Shown here piece by piece: positions 15,620-25,394 of a stretch of DNA of 25,784 nt (position 1 is its first letter; every line of letters begins with the position of its first letter). The DNA is from a virus. The position numbers and the translations under genes were made by a program. The notes beneath the pieces are model-generated. The model was not told where the DNA came from. It made no database searches and worked only from the letters and a program-made list of their open reading frames with translations. The stretch covers positions 1-25,784 of IMG/VR virus record IMGVR_UViG_3300029266_001744. One strand, written 5' to 3'.

Positions 15620-15634
15620 TTTGTTATAAATATA
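15620..15634 (-). promoter_or_regulatory. Candidate phage promoter upstream of the 231-residue virion protein gene
   Basis: The minus strand reads TATATTTATAACAAA, 11 bases before the ATG at 15608, in a 43-base gap, one of the longer gaps in the window. It differs at one base from the element before 9301. Confidence 0.4.
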
Positions 15635-15651
15635 TATGTTTTTTAGAAATA

Positions 15652-16356
15652 TTATTTTCCTTTAGGTGGTGCTTTAGTTTTTGTTGTTTTATCTATTAAA
15701 CCTGCTTTTTCTAAATAGTATTCTAAATTAAGTCTAACTTTTTTATGTGTTTGTTCTGGAATTATTACAAATCCCTTTTCTCCAATTCCATTAAAACATT
15801 CTGACTCTTTAGCTAAATTAATAATTACTGTAGGTTCATCTCTTAAAACTGACAGTTGGTGACTTGAGAAAGGATAAAAATAAGCACAATCATAAGTTCT
15901 TGAAGCAGAAAAAGATAAACCATGACCGTCTGCATGTATTCCATCGTGCAATTCGTAATGAAATGATCTTGTAGTAGAAAGAGAACTAGTTATGGTTGAT
16001 TGGAAACCTCTTGTTCCCCTAAGTTGTGTTGCTGTAATAAAACCATTATTTGGTTCTGAGGTTACTGTGTCTGTTATTTCATCATTTTGGAGAAAAGCAT
16101 CATATCCCGCACCCGCTCTATTAGTCGTATAATCATTAGCAGTGGCTAAACTTCTACTTACTTTAGGGTAATTTATTTCTGATGTGGCTATAGATTCCAT
16201 TTTATTGTTAGGAAGAGAATATAATCCCTTCATAAAAGTTACAAAAAATTTATTTCTGTCAGCAGCTATTTCATAATATACAATGTCATCATAAAACGCC
16301 TTTAAACTACTACTTTGTTGTAATACGAAAAAACTAGATACATTTTGATTTGCCAT
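15652..16356 (-). CDS. Unassigned virion-type protein
   Basis: A 234-residue protein. The N-terminus (SSFFVLQQSSSLKAFYDDIV) is hydrophobic/aromatic but is not a signal peptide. The middle contains FHYELHDGIHADGHGLSF, a His-rich segment that could bind metal, and the end is basic (KTKAPPKGK). No family is recognised. It lies between two other unassigned baseplate-region genes with short gaps on both sides, and its ATG has an A-rich leader (GATAAATAAAATAACATG). A minor baseplate or tail component is the simplest reading. Confidence 0.55.
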   Translation of the reverse strand: MANQNVSSFFVLQQSSSLKAFYDDIVYYEIAADRNKFFVTFMKGLYSLPNNKMESIATSEINYPKVSRSLATANDYTTNRAGAGYDAFLQNDEITDTVTSEPNNGFITATQLRGTRGFQSTITSSLSTTRSFHYELHDGIHADGHGLSFSASRTYDCAYFYPFSSHQLSVLRDEPTVIINLAKESECFNGIGEKGFVIIPEQTHKKVRLNLEYYLEKAGLIDKTTKTKAPPKGK

Positions 16357-16371
16357 GTTATTTTATTTATC

Positions 16372-17280
16372 TTAATTTTTATTAGATGGAGCATTACCTG
16401 AACTTCCTCCTGCTCCTGTTCCACCTGTTGTACCATCATCAAAATCGCCTACAGTTGCTGGGAATGTTGGGAGTGTTGGTGCACTAGCATCAAATGACTG
16501 TGTTATTAAATTTAATTCTGATCCTAATCTAAGTGCATTTACTGGTGGGTTTTTGGACAGCATTACATCACCTGAATATCTAGATAATTCTGACGGTAAA
16601 TTAGCTACAAAATCTATAGAATTAGTATTAAATAAAGAAGCACTTATTGGTCCCTGTGTTCCATCAATAAATATACTTCCATATCCAAACATCCCTTTAT
16701 AGGGTGTTTCATCTGATCCGGACAAATTGTCTAAAAACTGACCTGATTGTGTTCTTGCTCCAACTCCACCAAATACCCCATCTTCAAAACCACCAGTATT
16801 TGCTGTGTAAGCATATATTTTTTGCAAAGATCCTCTATTAAATTTAACAGCGTGTACTGGTTTTAATGCATTTTCTGTTGAAAAGTCTAATAATTTAAAA
16901 TTAATACCTGATCCCTCAGGTAAATCTCTGTCTATAAAACGTTTAAAAGCTATTGGATCTGTATTTTGTCTGTCTATTATTTGAACACTATCATCACCTA
17001 AATTTATTAATAATATTTTATCAATAGTAGCATAACTGTGATCTGTTATTTCTGTGTATGCATTTTCTTCCCCATCACCTCCAATTAAAGTATTTCCCAC
17101 ATATAGGGCTAATATTTTATTTTCTATAACAGGATTTGATCCAAAAGTTATATCTCCGGCTGTAAATTTATTTATTTTTGCTCCTGTTAGTTTAGATCCA
17201 TCATAGCGAGGATTTTTCCATCCTTCTAAATCTAAAAGTGCATCATCAAATTCTACGTCAAAACTTCGTGTAACCGCCAT
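16372..17280 (-). CDS. Unassigned virion-type protein with Gly-rich tail
   Basis: A 302-residue protein starting MAVTRSFDVEFDDALLDLEG. About 1-270 is a mixed, probably beta-rich domain with segments such as KILLINLGDDSVQIID and PVHAVKFNRGSLQKIYAY. Residues about 270-302 are a low-complexity Gly/Thr/Asn tail. The gene starts 3 bases after the stop of the 1230-residue wedge-like gene, so it is probably translated with it. There is no recognisable catalytic motif. Position suggests a baseplate component; identity unknown. Confidence 0.55.
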   Translation of the reverse strand: MAVTRSFDVEFDDALLDLEGWKNPRYDGSKLTGAKINKFTAGDITFGSNPVIENKILALYVGNTLIGGDGEENAYTEITDHSYATIDKILLINLGDDSVQIIDRQNTDPIAFKRFIDRDLPEGSGINFKLLDFSTENALKPVHAVKFNRGSLQKIYAYTANTGGFEDGVFGGVGARTQSGQFLDNLSGSDETPYKGMFGYGSIFIDGTQGPISASLFNTNSIDFVANLPSELSRYSGDVMLSKNPPVNALRLGSELNLITQSFDASAPTLPTFPATVGDFDDGTTGGTGAGGSSGNAPSNKN

Positions 17281-17283
17281 ATC

Positions 17284-20200
17284 TTAATAATCTGTTTCTT
17301 TACCATTTCTATCTAAACTACGATAATATATACGAGATTTTTTACCGTTCACAGCATTTCCTAATAATACATTTGAACTTTTTTCTACATATCCCGCAGG
17401 TTGAGTTGTTGTAAAAGGTCTAATAGGTGCTTGTGAAATATTTTGTACTAAACGTGGCAAATAAGTGTCCATGTCTATAGTAATATTAGTTCCTTTTTCT
17501 TGTCTTTTACCAGTTGTACTACCTGTTACTGATGATAGGATGTTTGTAGTTATAACACTTGAACCATCCAAGCTAAATTGCCGTTCAGGATCAATTTGAA
17601 AATCAAAAGTTTGATATGATCCTTGAGTCATTGTAGTACCATAATCTACTACTGGTATTTCTCTTGCAAATTTATTTCTTTCTAAATAATGTGGTTCAAT
17701 TAATAAACCTGTTTTTAAATTAGCTTTCATTGGAACAAATTGTTCTACTAATTTAAATAATGTATGATCTATATATTGAATTAATTTTGTATAATCCCAA
17801 TAGTTATATCTATTTTTTACTCGTTTAAAATATTCATCTTTTATACTTTTTAAATCTGAATAATTTGTTGATGATTGGGCTGAAGGTAAAGGTGAACCTA
17901 TAAAATCATCTAATCTAAAAGCTCCCAATTGATAAACTATATCTTCATTTATTTCAGTTGTAGGAGAGAAAAATACTCCTAAATCTTCAAAGTCTTGAGG
18001 TTGTCTGTCGAGTGCTGATGTTTCTGATTTTTTTACAACTGACAATATATTATCATCTATAACACCTGTGTCTAATCTTACTTTTTCACTAGTCATAGAA
18101 GCACCTACTGTGTCAGGAGTAGGTAAATGGTGTGTTTCTACTACTTCTTCAAAGGTTTGATTAGTTAAATTACTTAATATAGGTGGTGAAGTTGTGCTAT
18201 AACTTCCAACTACAAATCCACTTCCAATTGCAGAAGAACCTACTCCACCTAATGATTCTAGATAATTTACATCTATATTAGGGTGGAAACTTGAGCTGTC
18301 TTGTTGGTCATTACTTCCTAAAGGTAATCTTAAAACTACATGATTAAAAGATGAAGAAATTGAATTACCGGCATACATAAAGGGTTCAAGTGCATGTTTT
18401 TTAAAAGTACTATCTGACAATAATTCACCATAATAATATCTAATTTCTTGAAATGAACCTGAATATCTTAATGTGTCTACTGTGTTATATGCTGCGTTAC
18501 CATTAGATGGTACGCCCCCAAAATAAGCATGATCAGCTCCGCCTATATCCGCTCCCCCACTAATAAACGGATCTCCAAAAGTTAAACTTCTATCTACTTC
18601 TGTTTGGGAGCTTTGAGTTACATATTTAAATATATTTTTATTAAAGTTAGCTTGATAAGCACCAAATTTTATATCAGCACTACTTCCTGAGGTTCCTGAG
18701 GTTCCTATATGAATATTCCAAAAATCACCATTATAAATAGGGAATTTTTCAGTTGATTTAACTACAGAATTATTAATATATAAATCTATTTTACCATATG
18801 AACCTGAATCTCCAGAAGAAGATATATCAGTTCCTGTATGTGGGGTTAAAACTAAATGAGGATCTTTAGTTGCATTACTTCCGGATAAGCCAAATAAATG
18901 ATAAGCGTTTTCTGATCTAAGTGGTTTTATTCTAAATTCAACTGTTTTAGCTGATGATGATAAAGCATTTGTGTTATCAGTGTGCCAAGGTGTTTTAATA
19001 AAAAATCCAGTAGATGTTCCTGAATCGCCCTTTAAAGCTAATCCTGATTTTTCGTAGCTAAATGTTTTAAATGTTGATTTATCAGATGTAGATCCTCCAT
19101 ATTCTTTTACATTTAATAATGTAGAAGGAATTCCATAACAACTCATTAATGCTCTTAATCCTCTTTCTGTTCCTTTAGTTTTTAAAAGATAAGGTGCATT
19201 GTGGTATAAACGTTTCCAAATGTTTTTAGTAATTTCTCCTTTAGGAACTGAACCAGCATTTGAGGAAGTAACTAATGTTTCATTAAATACAGTGTCGTAA
19301 AAGTTTTGGTCATTTCCTCCTATAGAAAATGTTCCTACTTGTAATCCCCCTACTGTGTTATTAGATTTACTTTTTCCTAAAATATATTCTGTTAAGTCAC
19401 TGTTTTCAAATTGATCGAAAGCTTCTATTCCCAAGCTTTTTAATTGATGATAAACTAAATCTTTTGAAATACCTCTTGTATGGTGTGTATCATTTATTTC
19501 TGTTATATGTTTTATGTGAGTCCACACATGGTCAAATTGTTGACCTATCATATCAGTAAATAAGGAAAAATTATTATTGTCTGAATTTTCTTTTATGTGA
19601 GTAGGTAATAAATTGCTTATTTTATGAACATTATCTCTATCATATAATGAAGCAGATAATAACTGTCCACCATAATTAGGATATTGGGATCTTTCTTCCC
19701 CCAACCAAGTTAATGCATTAGAAGAGGTTACTGAATATAAAGTGTGAGGATAAATGGAATTTTGTTTAGGCCATGTATAAACACTGCCCGATGTATTATA
19801 TAAAAATCTTTCATACCCATCAAATCCCTTAATTAAACTTTCTTTTTTCTTATATATGTTATTTTTATCTGTTAAAACAACAGTAGAACCCGAAGTAGGA
19901 CCCGTAATAGTATTTATTTCACTTACCTGATTATCATATAATTCTATTAATTTTAATTTATATTCAAAGTTTTTTAAACGTTCTGTGGCGCTACTAAAAT
20001 GAATAAAATTTTCAAAATGGTAAGATGGATTATCATCCTCTAATGAACTTGAAATTGATTTTATGTATGTGTAATCTATTTCGGGTACTTCTTTAGTTTC
20101 AAGTTGATTTAAAAGTTGTTCATAGGAAGAAGTAGAATTATATTCTAATATATTATTATAATTTTTAAATGCTGAGGGTACACTATTATTCAACCTAGTG

Positions 20201-20976
20201 TCTATTTTAAAGTTAGGACCTCTTAAATTTATTGTATCTTCTTCAATAGGATCAAAACCTAAATCTACATTTACATTTATTTTATCAACTATGTTTTCAG
20301 CTACACTAAATGAATCTGTAGTACTGATGGAAGAAGGTAATGGATCATATAATTTAAAAAGAGCCTCATATTTTTTAGTTCTTTTATTTAAACTTACATT
20401 AACACAAGTAGCTAATTGATCATCTCCAAAATTAAGAACTAAATCCTTAAAGAAAGGGTTAGTAGCTAATTCAACTAAAACATTTTTTAAATTGTCTTCT
20501 AGGTTTCTATTTGAAATAGTTGGAGTTACAGCTCTTAATTCTGTTCGAGAGGGGGATATTTCTTTTAAAACAAATAATTTTAAAAAAGAATTTACTATTT
20601 TTTTCTTTAAAATGTTAAATGATAATCTATATTGTCCTGATGTAAACCCATTGTCTTGAAGAATTTTTACGGGATCCATATTTAATTCAGAAGTAAGAAG
20701 TGTTCCATCTCCCCCATAACCAACGTCAACTATTCCTAACTTATCTACGTCTGTTACTTCCGGTGTAGGTGTGTTTGTATTGGATATATTATTTTTTTCG
20801 GGAAAAGTATAGTCAGTAAAATCTTCATCTGAAAATAATATTTCTCCTGAATTATTATATACATGTAATTCTACATAATCTTCTGGCCTACCAAATCTTT
20901 TATTTAAGGTTCTAGTTGATACTCCACTAAGTATTAAGCTTTTTTCTGATGATATGTCTATATTTTCGTTAGCCAT
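17284..20976 (-). CDS. Large baseplate wedge-like protein (gp7-like position) with tail-protein-I motif and LamG-like domain
   Basis: A 1230-residue protein, the largest in the window. Residues about 470-625 contain a region with FDHVWTHIKHITEIND, SKDLVYHQLKSLGI and then APYLLKTKGTERGLRALMSC (594-613), resembling the P2 tail protein I family, which in T4 is part of the baseplate wedge protein gp7. Residues about 640-870 look like a concanavalin A/LamG-type insertion (KTVEFRIKPLRS, KIDLYINNSVV, FWNIHIG, FQEIRYYYGELLSD). The C-terminal part (about 1010-1110) has YNYWDYTKLIQYIDHTLF and FVPMKANLKTG, motifs I recall from uncultured marine phages. Three genes after gp6, its place and size fit gp7 (about 1030 residues in T4). 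The gp7 equivalence is inference; a baseplate role is likely. Confidence 0.72.
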   Translation of the reverse strand: MANENIDISSEKSLILSGVSTRTLNKRFGRPEDYVELHVYNNSGEILFSDEDFTDYTFPEKNNISNTNTPTPEVTDVDKLGIVDVGYGGDGTLLTSELNMDPVKILQDNGFTSGQYRLSFNILKKKIVNSFLKLFVLKEISPSRTELRAVTPTISNRNLEDNLKNVLVELATNPFFKDLVLNFGDDQLATCVNVSLNKRTKKYEALFKLYDPLPSSISTTDSFSVAENIVDKINVNVDLGFDPIEEDTINLRGPNFKIDTRLNNSVPSAFKNYNNILEYNSTSSYEQLLNQLETKEVPEIDYTYIKSISSSLEDDNPSYHFENFIHFSSATERLKNFEYKLKLIELYDNQVSEINTITGPTSGSTVVLTDKNNIYKKKESLIKGFDGYERFLYNTSGSVYTWPKQNSIYPHTLYSVTSSNALTWLGEERSQYPNYGGQLLSASLYDRDNVHKISNLLPTHIKENSDNNNFSLFTDMIGQQFDHVWTHIKHITEINDTHHTRGISKDLVYHQLKSLGIEAFDQFENSDLTEYILGKSKSNNTVGGLQVGTFSIGGNDQNFYDTVFNETLVTSSNAGSVPKGEITKNIWKRLYHNAPYLLKTKGTERGLRALMSCYGIPSTLLNVKEYGGSTSDKSTFKTFSYEKSGLALKGDSGTSTGFFIKTPWHTDNTNALSSSAKTVEFRIKPLRSENAYHLFGLSGSNATKDPHLVLTPHTGTDISSSGDSGSYGKIDLYINNSVVKSTEKFPIYNGDFWNIHIGTSGTSGSSADIKFGAYQANFNKNIFKYVTQSSQTEVDRSLTFGDPFISGGADIGGADHAYFGGVPSNGNAAYNTVDTLRYSGSFQEIRYYYGELLSDSTFKKHALEPFMYAGNSISSSFNHVVLRLPLGSNDQQDSSSFHPNIDVNYLESLGGVGSSAIGSGFVVGSYSTTSPPILSNLTNQTFEEVVETHHLPTPDTVGASMTSEKVRLDTGVIDDNILSVVKKSETSALDRQPQDFEDLGVFFSPTTEINEDIVYQLGAFRLDDFIGSPLPSAQSSTNYSDLKSIKDEYFKRVKNRYNYWDYTKLIQYIDHTLFKLVEQFVPMKANLKTGLLIEPHYLERNKFAREIPVVDYGTTMTQGSYQTFDFQIDPERQFSLDGSSVITTNILSSVTGSTTGKRQEKGTNITIDMDTYLPRLVQNISQAPIRPFTTTQPAGYVEKSSNVLLGNAVNGKKSRIYYRSLDRNGKETDY

Positions 20977-20992
20977 TAACTATTTTTTAATT

Positions 20993-21892
20993 TTATGAAT
21001 ATCCTCCACTTCCAGCTGGAGTTGATCCACCATTACTAGTACTACTTATATTTCCTGTCTCTATCCCGGGGTTACGTGCGGGAGCCAACTCAACTCGAGC
21101 AGAATTTGAAGTGTCAGCTACTTGTTTTTCGTCTATTATTAATCTTAATATTTCTAATTCAGCTTCATCTACGTTTATTTGATCTAAATTATTTCTTAAT
21201 TTATTAAAAGTAAGAATGTCTGTGGGTGCTTGAAAATTATAATCATTAAAATCTTCTATTCTTCTAATAGAAGGGCCGTCTGGTATACCACTTACAGGTG
21301 CATAATTGTCCGCTTCGTCGAAAAAATAAGAGTTATCCTGTAAATCTCCATTTCTATAATATGGGTTTGCCGCATACCATTTACGAAAAATAGAATCTGG
21401 TATTTCTCTTTTTCTACCACCCATCATTATCCAATAACCTGTTTCATGTATAACAAGAAGACTTCCGTCAGCATAAAAAGGATGTTGTTGGGTGGTAAAT
21501 TCTTGCTCTATTCGTTCTTGTAGTGATTCTATTTTATTATTTAAAATTAATATTGTTGTGTCTTTAGGATCAACATAATCTTCTACATAATTTTTAGATT
21601 CTTCTATAAGTGTAGAGTGTGATTGGTCTCCTCTTCTTGGAATGTCATAAAATATTTCTCTATAAATTTGAAAAAACTGTTCAATATCTTCATCTATAGG
21701 TGGTCTTAAAAATTCTGAAAAACCAGTCTTAATATTATTTTTTAAAGAACTAGCTATATATGTTTCCTTTTTTAAAATAAAAGAATTAGGCACAGAAGTT
21801 TCCTCAGGTTGCTGTGTTCCTTCTCCATTTAAATTTGTTATCTCTGTGGGAGGAGTTTGATTATTATCTGTACTATAATTTCTGTAGGCCAT
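20993..21892 (-). CDS. Unassigned baseplate-region protein
   Basis: A 299-residue protein. Residues 1-40 are polar and probably disordered, about 60-135 are helical (an ILNNKIESLQERIEQEF stretch at 115-131 could be a short coiled coil), about 145-180 hold the compact GYWIMMGGRKREIPD segment followed by RKWYAANPYY, and the end is Ser/Gly-rich. The start overlaps the previous stop by one base (TAATG). The position between the DNRLRE-like protein and the gp7-like protein suggests a baseplate wedge or linker component. I do not recognise the family. Confidence 0.58.
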   Translation of the reverse strand: MAYRNYSTDNNQTPPTEITNLNGEGTQQPEETSVPNSFILKKETYIASSLKNNIKTGFSEFLRPPIDEDIEQFFQIYREIFYDIPRRGDQSHSTLIEESKNYVEDYVDPKDTTILILNNKIESLQERIEQEFTTQQHPFYADGSLLVIHETGYWIMMGGRKREIPDSIFRKWYAANPYYRNGDLQDNSYFFDEADNYAPVSGIPDGPSIRRIEDFNDYNFQAPTDILTFNKLRNNLDQINVDEAELEILRLIIDEKQVADTSNSARVELAPARNPGIETGNISSTSNGGSTPAGSGGYS

Positions 21893-23055
21893 TATCTAAC
21901 TACTTTAAAATGGTAATTATTATCATACACTCTAACACCTTCGTTGTTAATGTGTTTAAATAATATTCTATAATATCTTTCGGGTTGTAAACCTTTCATA
22001 TATAATTTAAAATGCATACCCTCACTGTCTGCACTTAATTTTGTAAAATCGTCGTCAAAAGGAATGATTTCTTCTTCTGTATGTGCATCTCTTACACTAT
22101 AAAAAGATGATGTTGTAAAATATCCTGGATTTAAAAAGTTAGAAGAAGAAGCAAATTGTCTTATAGGATATTTGTCTCTTACATTTATTCTAAAAATAGC
22201 TTCAGAATTTTGATTGTATTCTTCTTGGTTTCTATATAATGAAACATTTAATTCTCCACTTTGTTTTGCAGATGATTGTTCATTATGTAAATGATCCTTC
22301 CATTTAAAACATAATTTTGGTGGGTAAATTGTATGTGTGTCTGTGGAAAAATATTTCATTTCGCCAAAACTACTAGATGTACTAGTTTCAACAGAATCTG
22401 GTTGTTTTATTAAAAAACCAAAATTATCAATTCCCGTTGGGTAAGTTTGATTAACAAATAAACTTGCTGAATGTTTTTGAACTATTGTAGTTACATTTAT
22501 GTCTGTGTCTAAATTATCCCCCTGTAAAAATTGTTGTGATCCTTGAAAAGCACTACCTGTATACCAAACTCCACCCCCTTGAGTTATTCCGGATGCAACT
22601 ATAGACCCAGTAGAACCATCTCCAAAACTACTTGTTATCCATTCAGTTTTAGTTGTATCATTGTCTCTATAAGTCCAACTTACACCATTAGAACTTGTAG
22701 GTAAATTTGAAAATCTTCCTGTTCCCTCATCCCACGATTGTGATACAGCAAACGCCTCTAGATTTAAAGTACTTGTTAAATTTTTATGTTCTTCAGTGTG
22801 TAGTTGTAATGTTGTTTTTGAAATACTTTCTAAAGGGCTATTAAATATAGTAGATCCTATTATATTTGAAATTGTATCTTTAATTTCTTCATTTTTAAAT
22901 TTAATTAAAATTCTTGAAGGATAATATATTTGATCTGAACTTCCCCTTTCTTTTACAATTTCAAGGATTTCATCATGTCCTGTGTTCATTTCAAGTCTGT
23001 CAGGGTGACTGTATATTGTTGCGTCTATTTCGGGAAATAAAAAATAATATGCCAT
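21892..23055 (-). CDS. DNRLRE-like virion protein next to gp6
   Basis: A 387-residue protein starting MAYYFLFPEIDATIYSH. An early FPEIDATIYS segment and a central SWDEGTGRF / NGVSWTYRDND pair (107-133) resemble DNRLRE-type beta-jelly domains, which open with a D-x-T strand and contain a W-x-E-G / V-x-W pattern. The rest is beta-rich, with YYPSRILIKF at 44-53 and a closing YRILFKHINNEG / YHFKVVR. It begins one base after the gp6 stop and overlaps the next start by one base, so it is translated with the wedge genes. T4 has gp7 and gp8 after gp6; this protein may fill a gp8-like place, but I see no direct similarity. Confidence 0.58.
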   Translation of the reverse strand: MAYYFLFPEIDATIYSHPDRLEMNTGHDEILEIVKERGSSDQIYYPSRILIKFKNEEIKDTISNIIGSTIFNSPLESISKTTLQLHTEEHKNLTSTLNLEAFAVSQSWDEGTGRFSNLPTSSNGVSWTYRDNDTTKTEWITSSFGDGSTGSIVASGITQGGGVWYTGSAFQGSQQFLQGDNLDTDINVTTIVQKHSASLFVNQTYPTGIDNFGFLIKQPDSVETSTSSSFGEMKYFSTDTHTIYPPKLCFKWKDHLHNEQSSAKQSGELNVSLYRNQEEYNQNSEAIFRINVRDKYPIRQFASSSNFLNPGYFTTSSFYSVRDAHTEEEIIPFDDDFTKLSADSEGMHFKLYMKGLQPERYYRILFKHINNEGVRVYDNNYHFKVVR

Positions 23056-23056
23056 T

Positions 23057-24949
23057 TTAATATGTTGTTACACGTCCCCTAATGTCTGCATTAGGAAACT
23101 TTAATTCAAAAATACTTGGATCTAGCGAAGGATAAATTACTCCTTTTCTTGTAGCTGATTCAAAATCATACTTATATTGTGAATAACCTGCGGATTCTCC
23201 ACTTTTGTTAGTTAATTCTACATTTTCTACCGTTTGTACCCCTAATGTTCCCCCTAATAAATTCATAATTTCTGATATTATAATAGGTTGATTAACTTGC
23301 CACTTATCTATGTTAAAATAATCTTGTAATTCTGTTATACAATTAAGTATAACTTCTTGATTATTATATGTTTTAAATGCTGTTATTTCGAATTCTACTG
23401 CAAAATTAATTACAAATGCATCCTTAACATTAATAGCATCTGTTAACATTCTAAATTGTTCTAAATAAGTAGACAAATTTTGTTTTGTAGCTGAATTTAA
23501 GGTTGTTAGGTTTTTATTATTATTATAACCTAAAGTGTATAAATTTAAAGCTAAAGGGTTAGGTATACGATTAGGTTCTGTTGTTAAGGGTGATATTTGA
23601 TCATCTTGTGTTATGTAAGCTTTAGCAATCCTACCAAATTTAGCAGGTAATGATAAAGTTCTTATTAAATAATCTTCTTTTGTAACTGTTCTTTGTTGAG
23701 TAGAAAAATTAGCCATAGCATTCATTCTAATTTCTTCTACTGAATCGCCTGCTCCTCCACCCACAGCTGCTTCGGGATTAGCTACGGTAATTGAACTTTT
23801 TACAAAACCAAGTAATCCTTGATTTAAACCAGTATTAGCTATTGTTGATATGTTTTCTATTTCTGTTATAGTGTTTGAAGGCACATTAGCTTGTAATCCC
23901 CCACCCTTAATATATGTTACAGTTAATGTTGTGTTTGTAGGAACTTGACCATATGCTTTAGTAAATAAGAAATTTGATGGATCATATGCTTCATTTAATT
24001 TACTTCTTCCATCCTTAATTCCTAATCCTATATTATCTGGGTTAGGAATAATATCTTCATCTGCTTTATCACTTGTACCTGCTCCAAATTGTAATTCTAA
24101 TGTATTGTCTGTTTTAAATCTTGTGACAAATCTTCTTGGTACTTTTTTTACTTTTAAAAGATAAGGTGTTTGACCATTAAACCCCATTAATTCGGGATCA
24201 TTAGCTCCTGTGTTTTCTAATTCTTCAAAAATTGTATCTTGTGCCAAATAAGGAACTTCATGATATTCATTACCGTCAGAATCTGTCATAGATTCTATAG
24301 AAATTATATCGTTATCAAATAATTCTAATGTTAAAAATTGTTCAGGACCACCTACGTTAAATGTTTTTGTTACTGTTTCTCCTGAAATTACATTAACTTT
24401 TTTAGTTAATAAATAATATTGAGGATTTTGATTATCATCATACTGATAAATATTAACTGTAGTAGGTGAAAAAGAACTTGAAAAATTAAAGTTTGTATCA
24501 TTTGACGTATAAAATATAGTTCCATCTGTTGATCTAAAAGTTGAATTTTCATTTATTTTTAAAGCATAATTGTAATCAGGTATATAAGCATTATTTACTA
24601 CTTTTGATGGAACTAATTGAAACACATCTAAATCCGTTGTTGCAGCTGTAGTTGTTTTAGGTTTATAACCCATTGCATAAGCTAAATTATATAAATTTTC
24701 TTGTTCTTGGGCTAAACTTAAAAAAGATTCTCTTAATTGAGTGTCTGTGTAAAAAGACAAAACATCTCCCACATACGACACCATTTCCATAAACATTAAT
24801 CCGGGAGACCCTTCACTAAAATCATTATAAGTATTAGGATAATATATTTGAGCAAATTCTATTAATTGGTCTTTAAACGAATTAAAATCTTTACTTAAAT
24901 ATTTTACGTCTTTATCTTGTGTTTTATTTGATACTTTACTATAAGCCAT
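23057..24949 (-). CDS. gp6: Baseplate wedge protein, T4 gp6 family
   Basis: A 630-residue protein close in size to T4 gp6 (660 residues). In T4 gp6 dimers form the inner ring of the baseplate wedges and hold the hexagonal plate together during the dome-to-star change. The N-terminal signature is clear: YLSKDFNSFKDQLIEFAQ, then NDFSEGSPGLMFMEMVSYVG and DVLSFYTDTQLRES (about 42-75), the most conserved part of the gp6/gpJ-type baseplate family. The middle has a long beta-rich insertion, and about 395-445 (GGAGDSVEEIRMNAMANFST, then TKEDYL) is the conserved core that follows. It is placed directly after gp25, as in T4-like phages. No truncation is visible. Confidence 0.92.
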   Translation of the reverse strand: MAYSKVSNKTQDKDVKYLSKDFNSFKDQLIEFAQIYYPNTYNDFSEGSPGLMFMEMVSYVGDVLSFYTDTQLRESFLSLAQEQENLYNLAYAMGYKPKTTTAATTDLDVFQLVPSKVVNNAYIPDYNYALKINENSTFRSTDGTIFYTSNDTNFNFSSSFSPTTVNIYQYDDNQNPQYYLLTKKVNVISGETVTKTFNVGGPEQFLTLELFDNDIISIESMTDSDGNEYHEVPYLAQDTIFEELENTGANDPELMGFNGQTPYLLKVKKVPRRFVTRFKTDNTLELQFGAGTSDKADEDIIPNPDNIGLGIKDGRSKLNEAYDPSNFLFTKAYGQVPTNTTLTVTYIKGGGLQANVPSNTITEIENISTIANTGLNQGLLGFVKSSITVANPEAAVGGGAGDSVEEIRMNAMANFSTQQRTVTKEDYLIRTLSLPAKFGRIAKAYITQDDQISPLTTEPNRIPNPLALNLYTLGYNNNKNLTTLNSATKQNLSTYLEQFRMLTDAINVKDAFVINFAVEFEITAFKTYNNQEVILNCITELQDYFNIDKWQVNQPIIISEIMNLLGGTLGVQTVENVELTNKSGESAGYSQYKYDFESATRKGVIYPSLDPSIFELKFPNADIRGRVTTY

Positions 24950-24959
24950 TATATATTAT

Positions 24960-25391
24960 TTATCCGTTCATTCCCGGGGATGATTGATTTATGTTTATCT
25001 GAATTGAATCTTGAGTATTGTCCAATATAAAACTATACACTAATGTAATAAATATTAAATGTCTGTCTACATCCGTATCTACCAAAACATTATCTATATT
25101 TACTTCGGGTACATAAGTTTGTAGTTGTTCATTAATTCTACTAGCTATTTCTTCCTGATCAATGTCATTTTCAAATAACACATTTTTAAGACCCGCTCCA
25201 AAATCTGGTTGATTGATTCTTTCTCCCTGTTGAGTTAATAATACATTTAGTATGTTAGTTTTTACTTGTTCTTTTAAAGTAAAAGATTGCTGAAAAATTC
25301 CATTATCCATTAAAGGAAAAACCACCCCTATCGCAACATTTTTATTGAGATCTAATGGATTTATACTTATATCAGAATTATTAACTGGCAT
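24960..25391 (-). CDS. gp25: Baseplate wedge protein, T4 gp25 (GPW/gp25) family
   Basis: A 143-residue protein matching the GPW/gp25 family in length and layout: DLNKNVAIGVVFPLMDN near the start, then FTLKEQVKTNILNVLLTQQG with the characteristic GERINQPDFGAGLKNVLFEN (56-75), and a C-terminal strand pair ending in IQININ. In T4 gp25 joins the wedge to the sheath and starts sheath polymerisation. It lies 10 bases upstream of gp6, a gene pairing common in contractile tail systems. The ATG at 25391 follows an A-rich leader without Shine-Dalgarno. Older descriptions call the family lysozyme-like; its role is structural. Confidence 0.93.
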   Translation of the reverse strand: MPVNNSDISINPLDLNKNVAIGVVFPLMDNGIFQQSFTLKEQVKTNILNVLLTQQGERINQPDFGAGLKNVLFENDIDQEEIASRINEQLQTYVPEVNIDNVLVDTDVDRHLIFITLVYSFILDNTQDSIQININQSSPGMNG

Positions 25392-25394
25392 TTA

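Noticed and set aside
24960-25391. gp25-like gene as a cell-wall lysozyme
   Set aside because: The GPW/gp25 family is a structural wedge family in contractile tails. No lysozyme catalytic pattern is evident.
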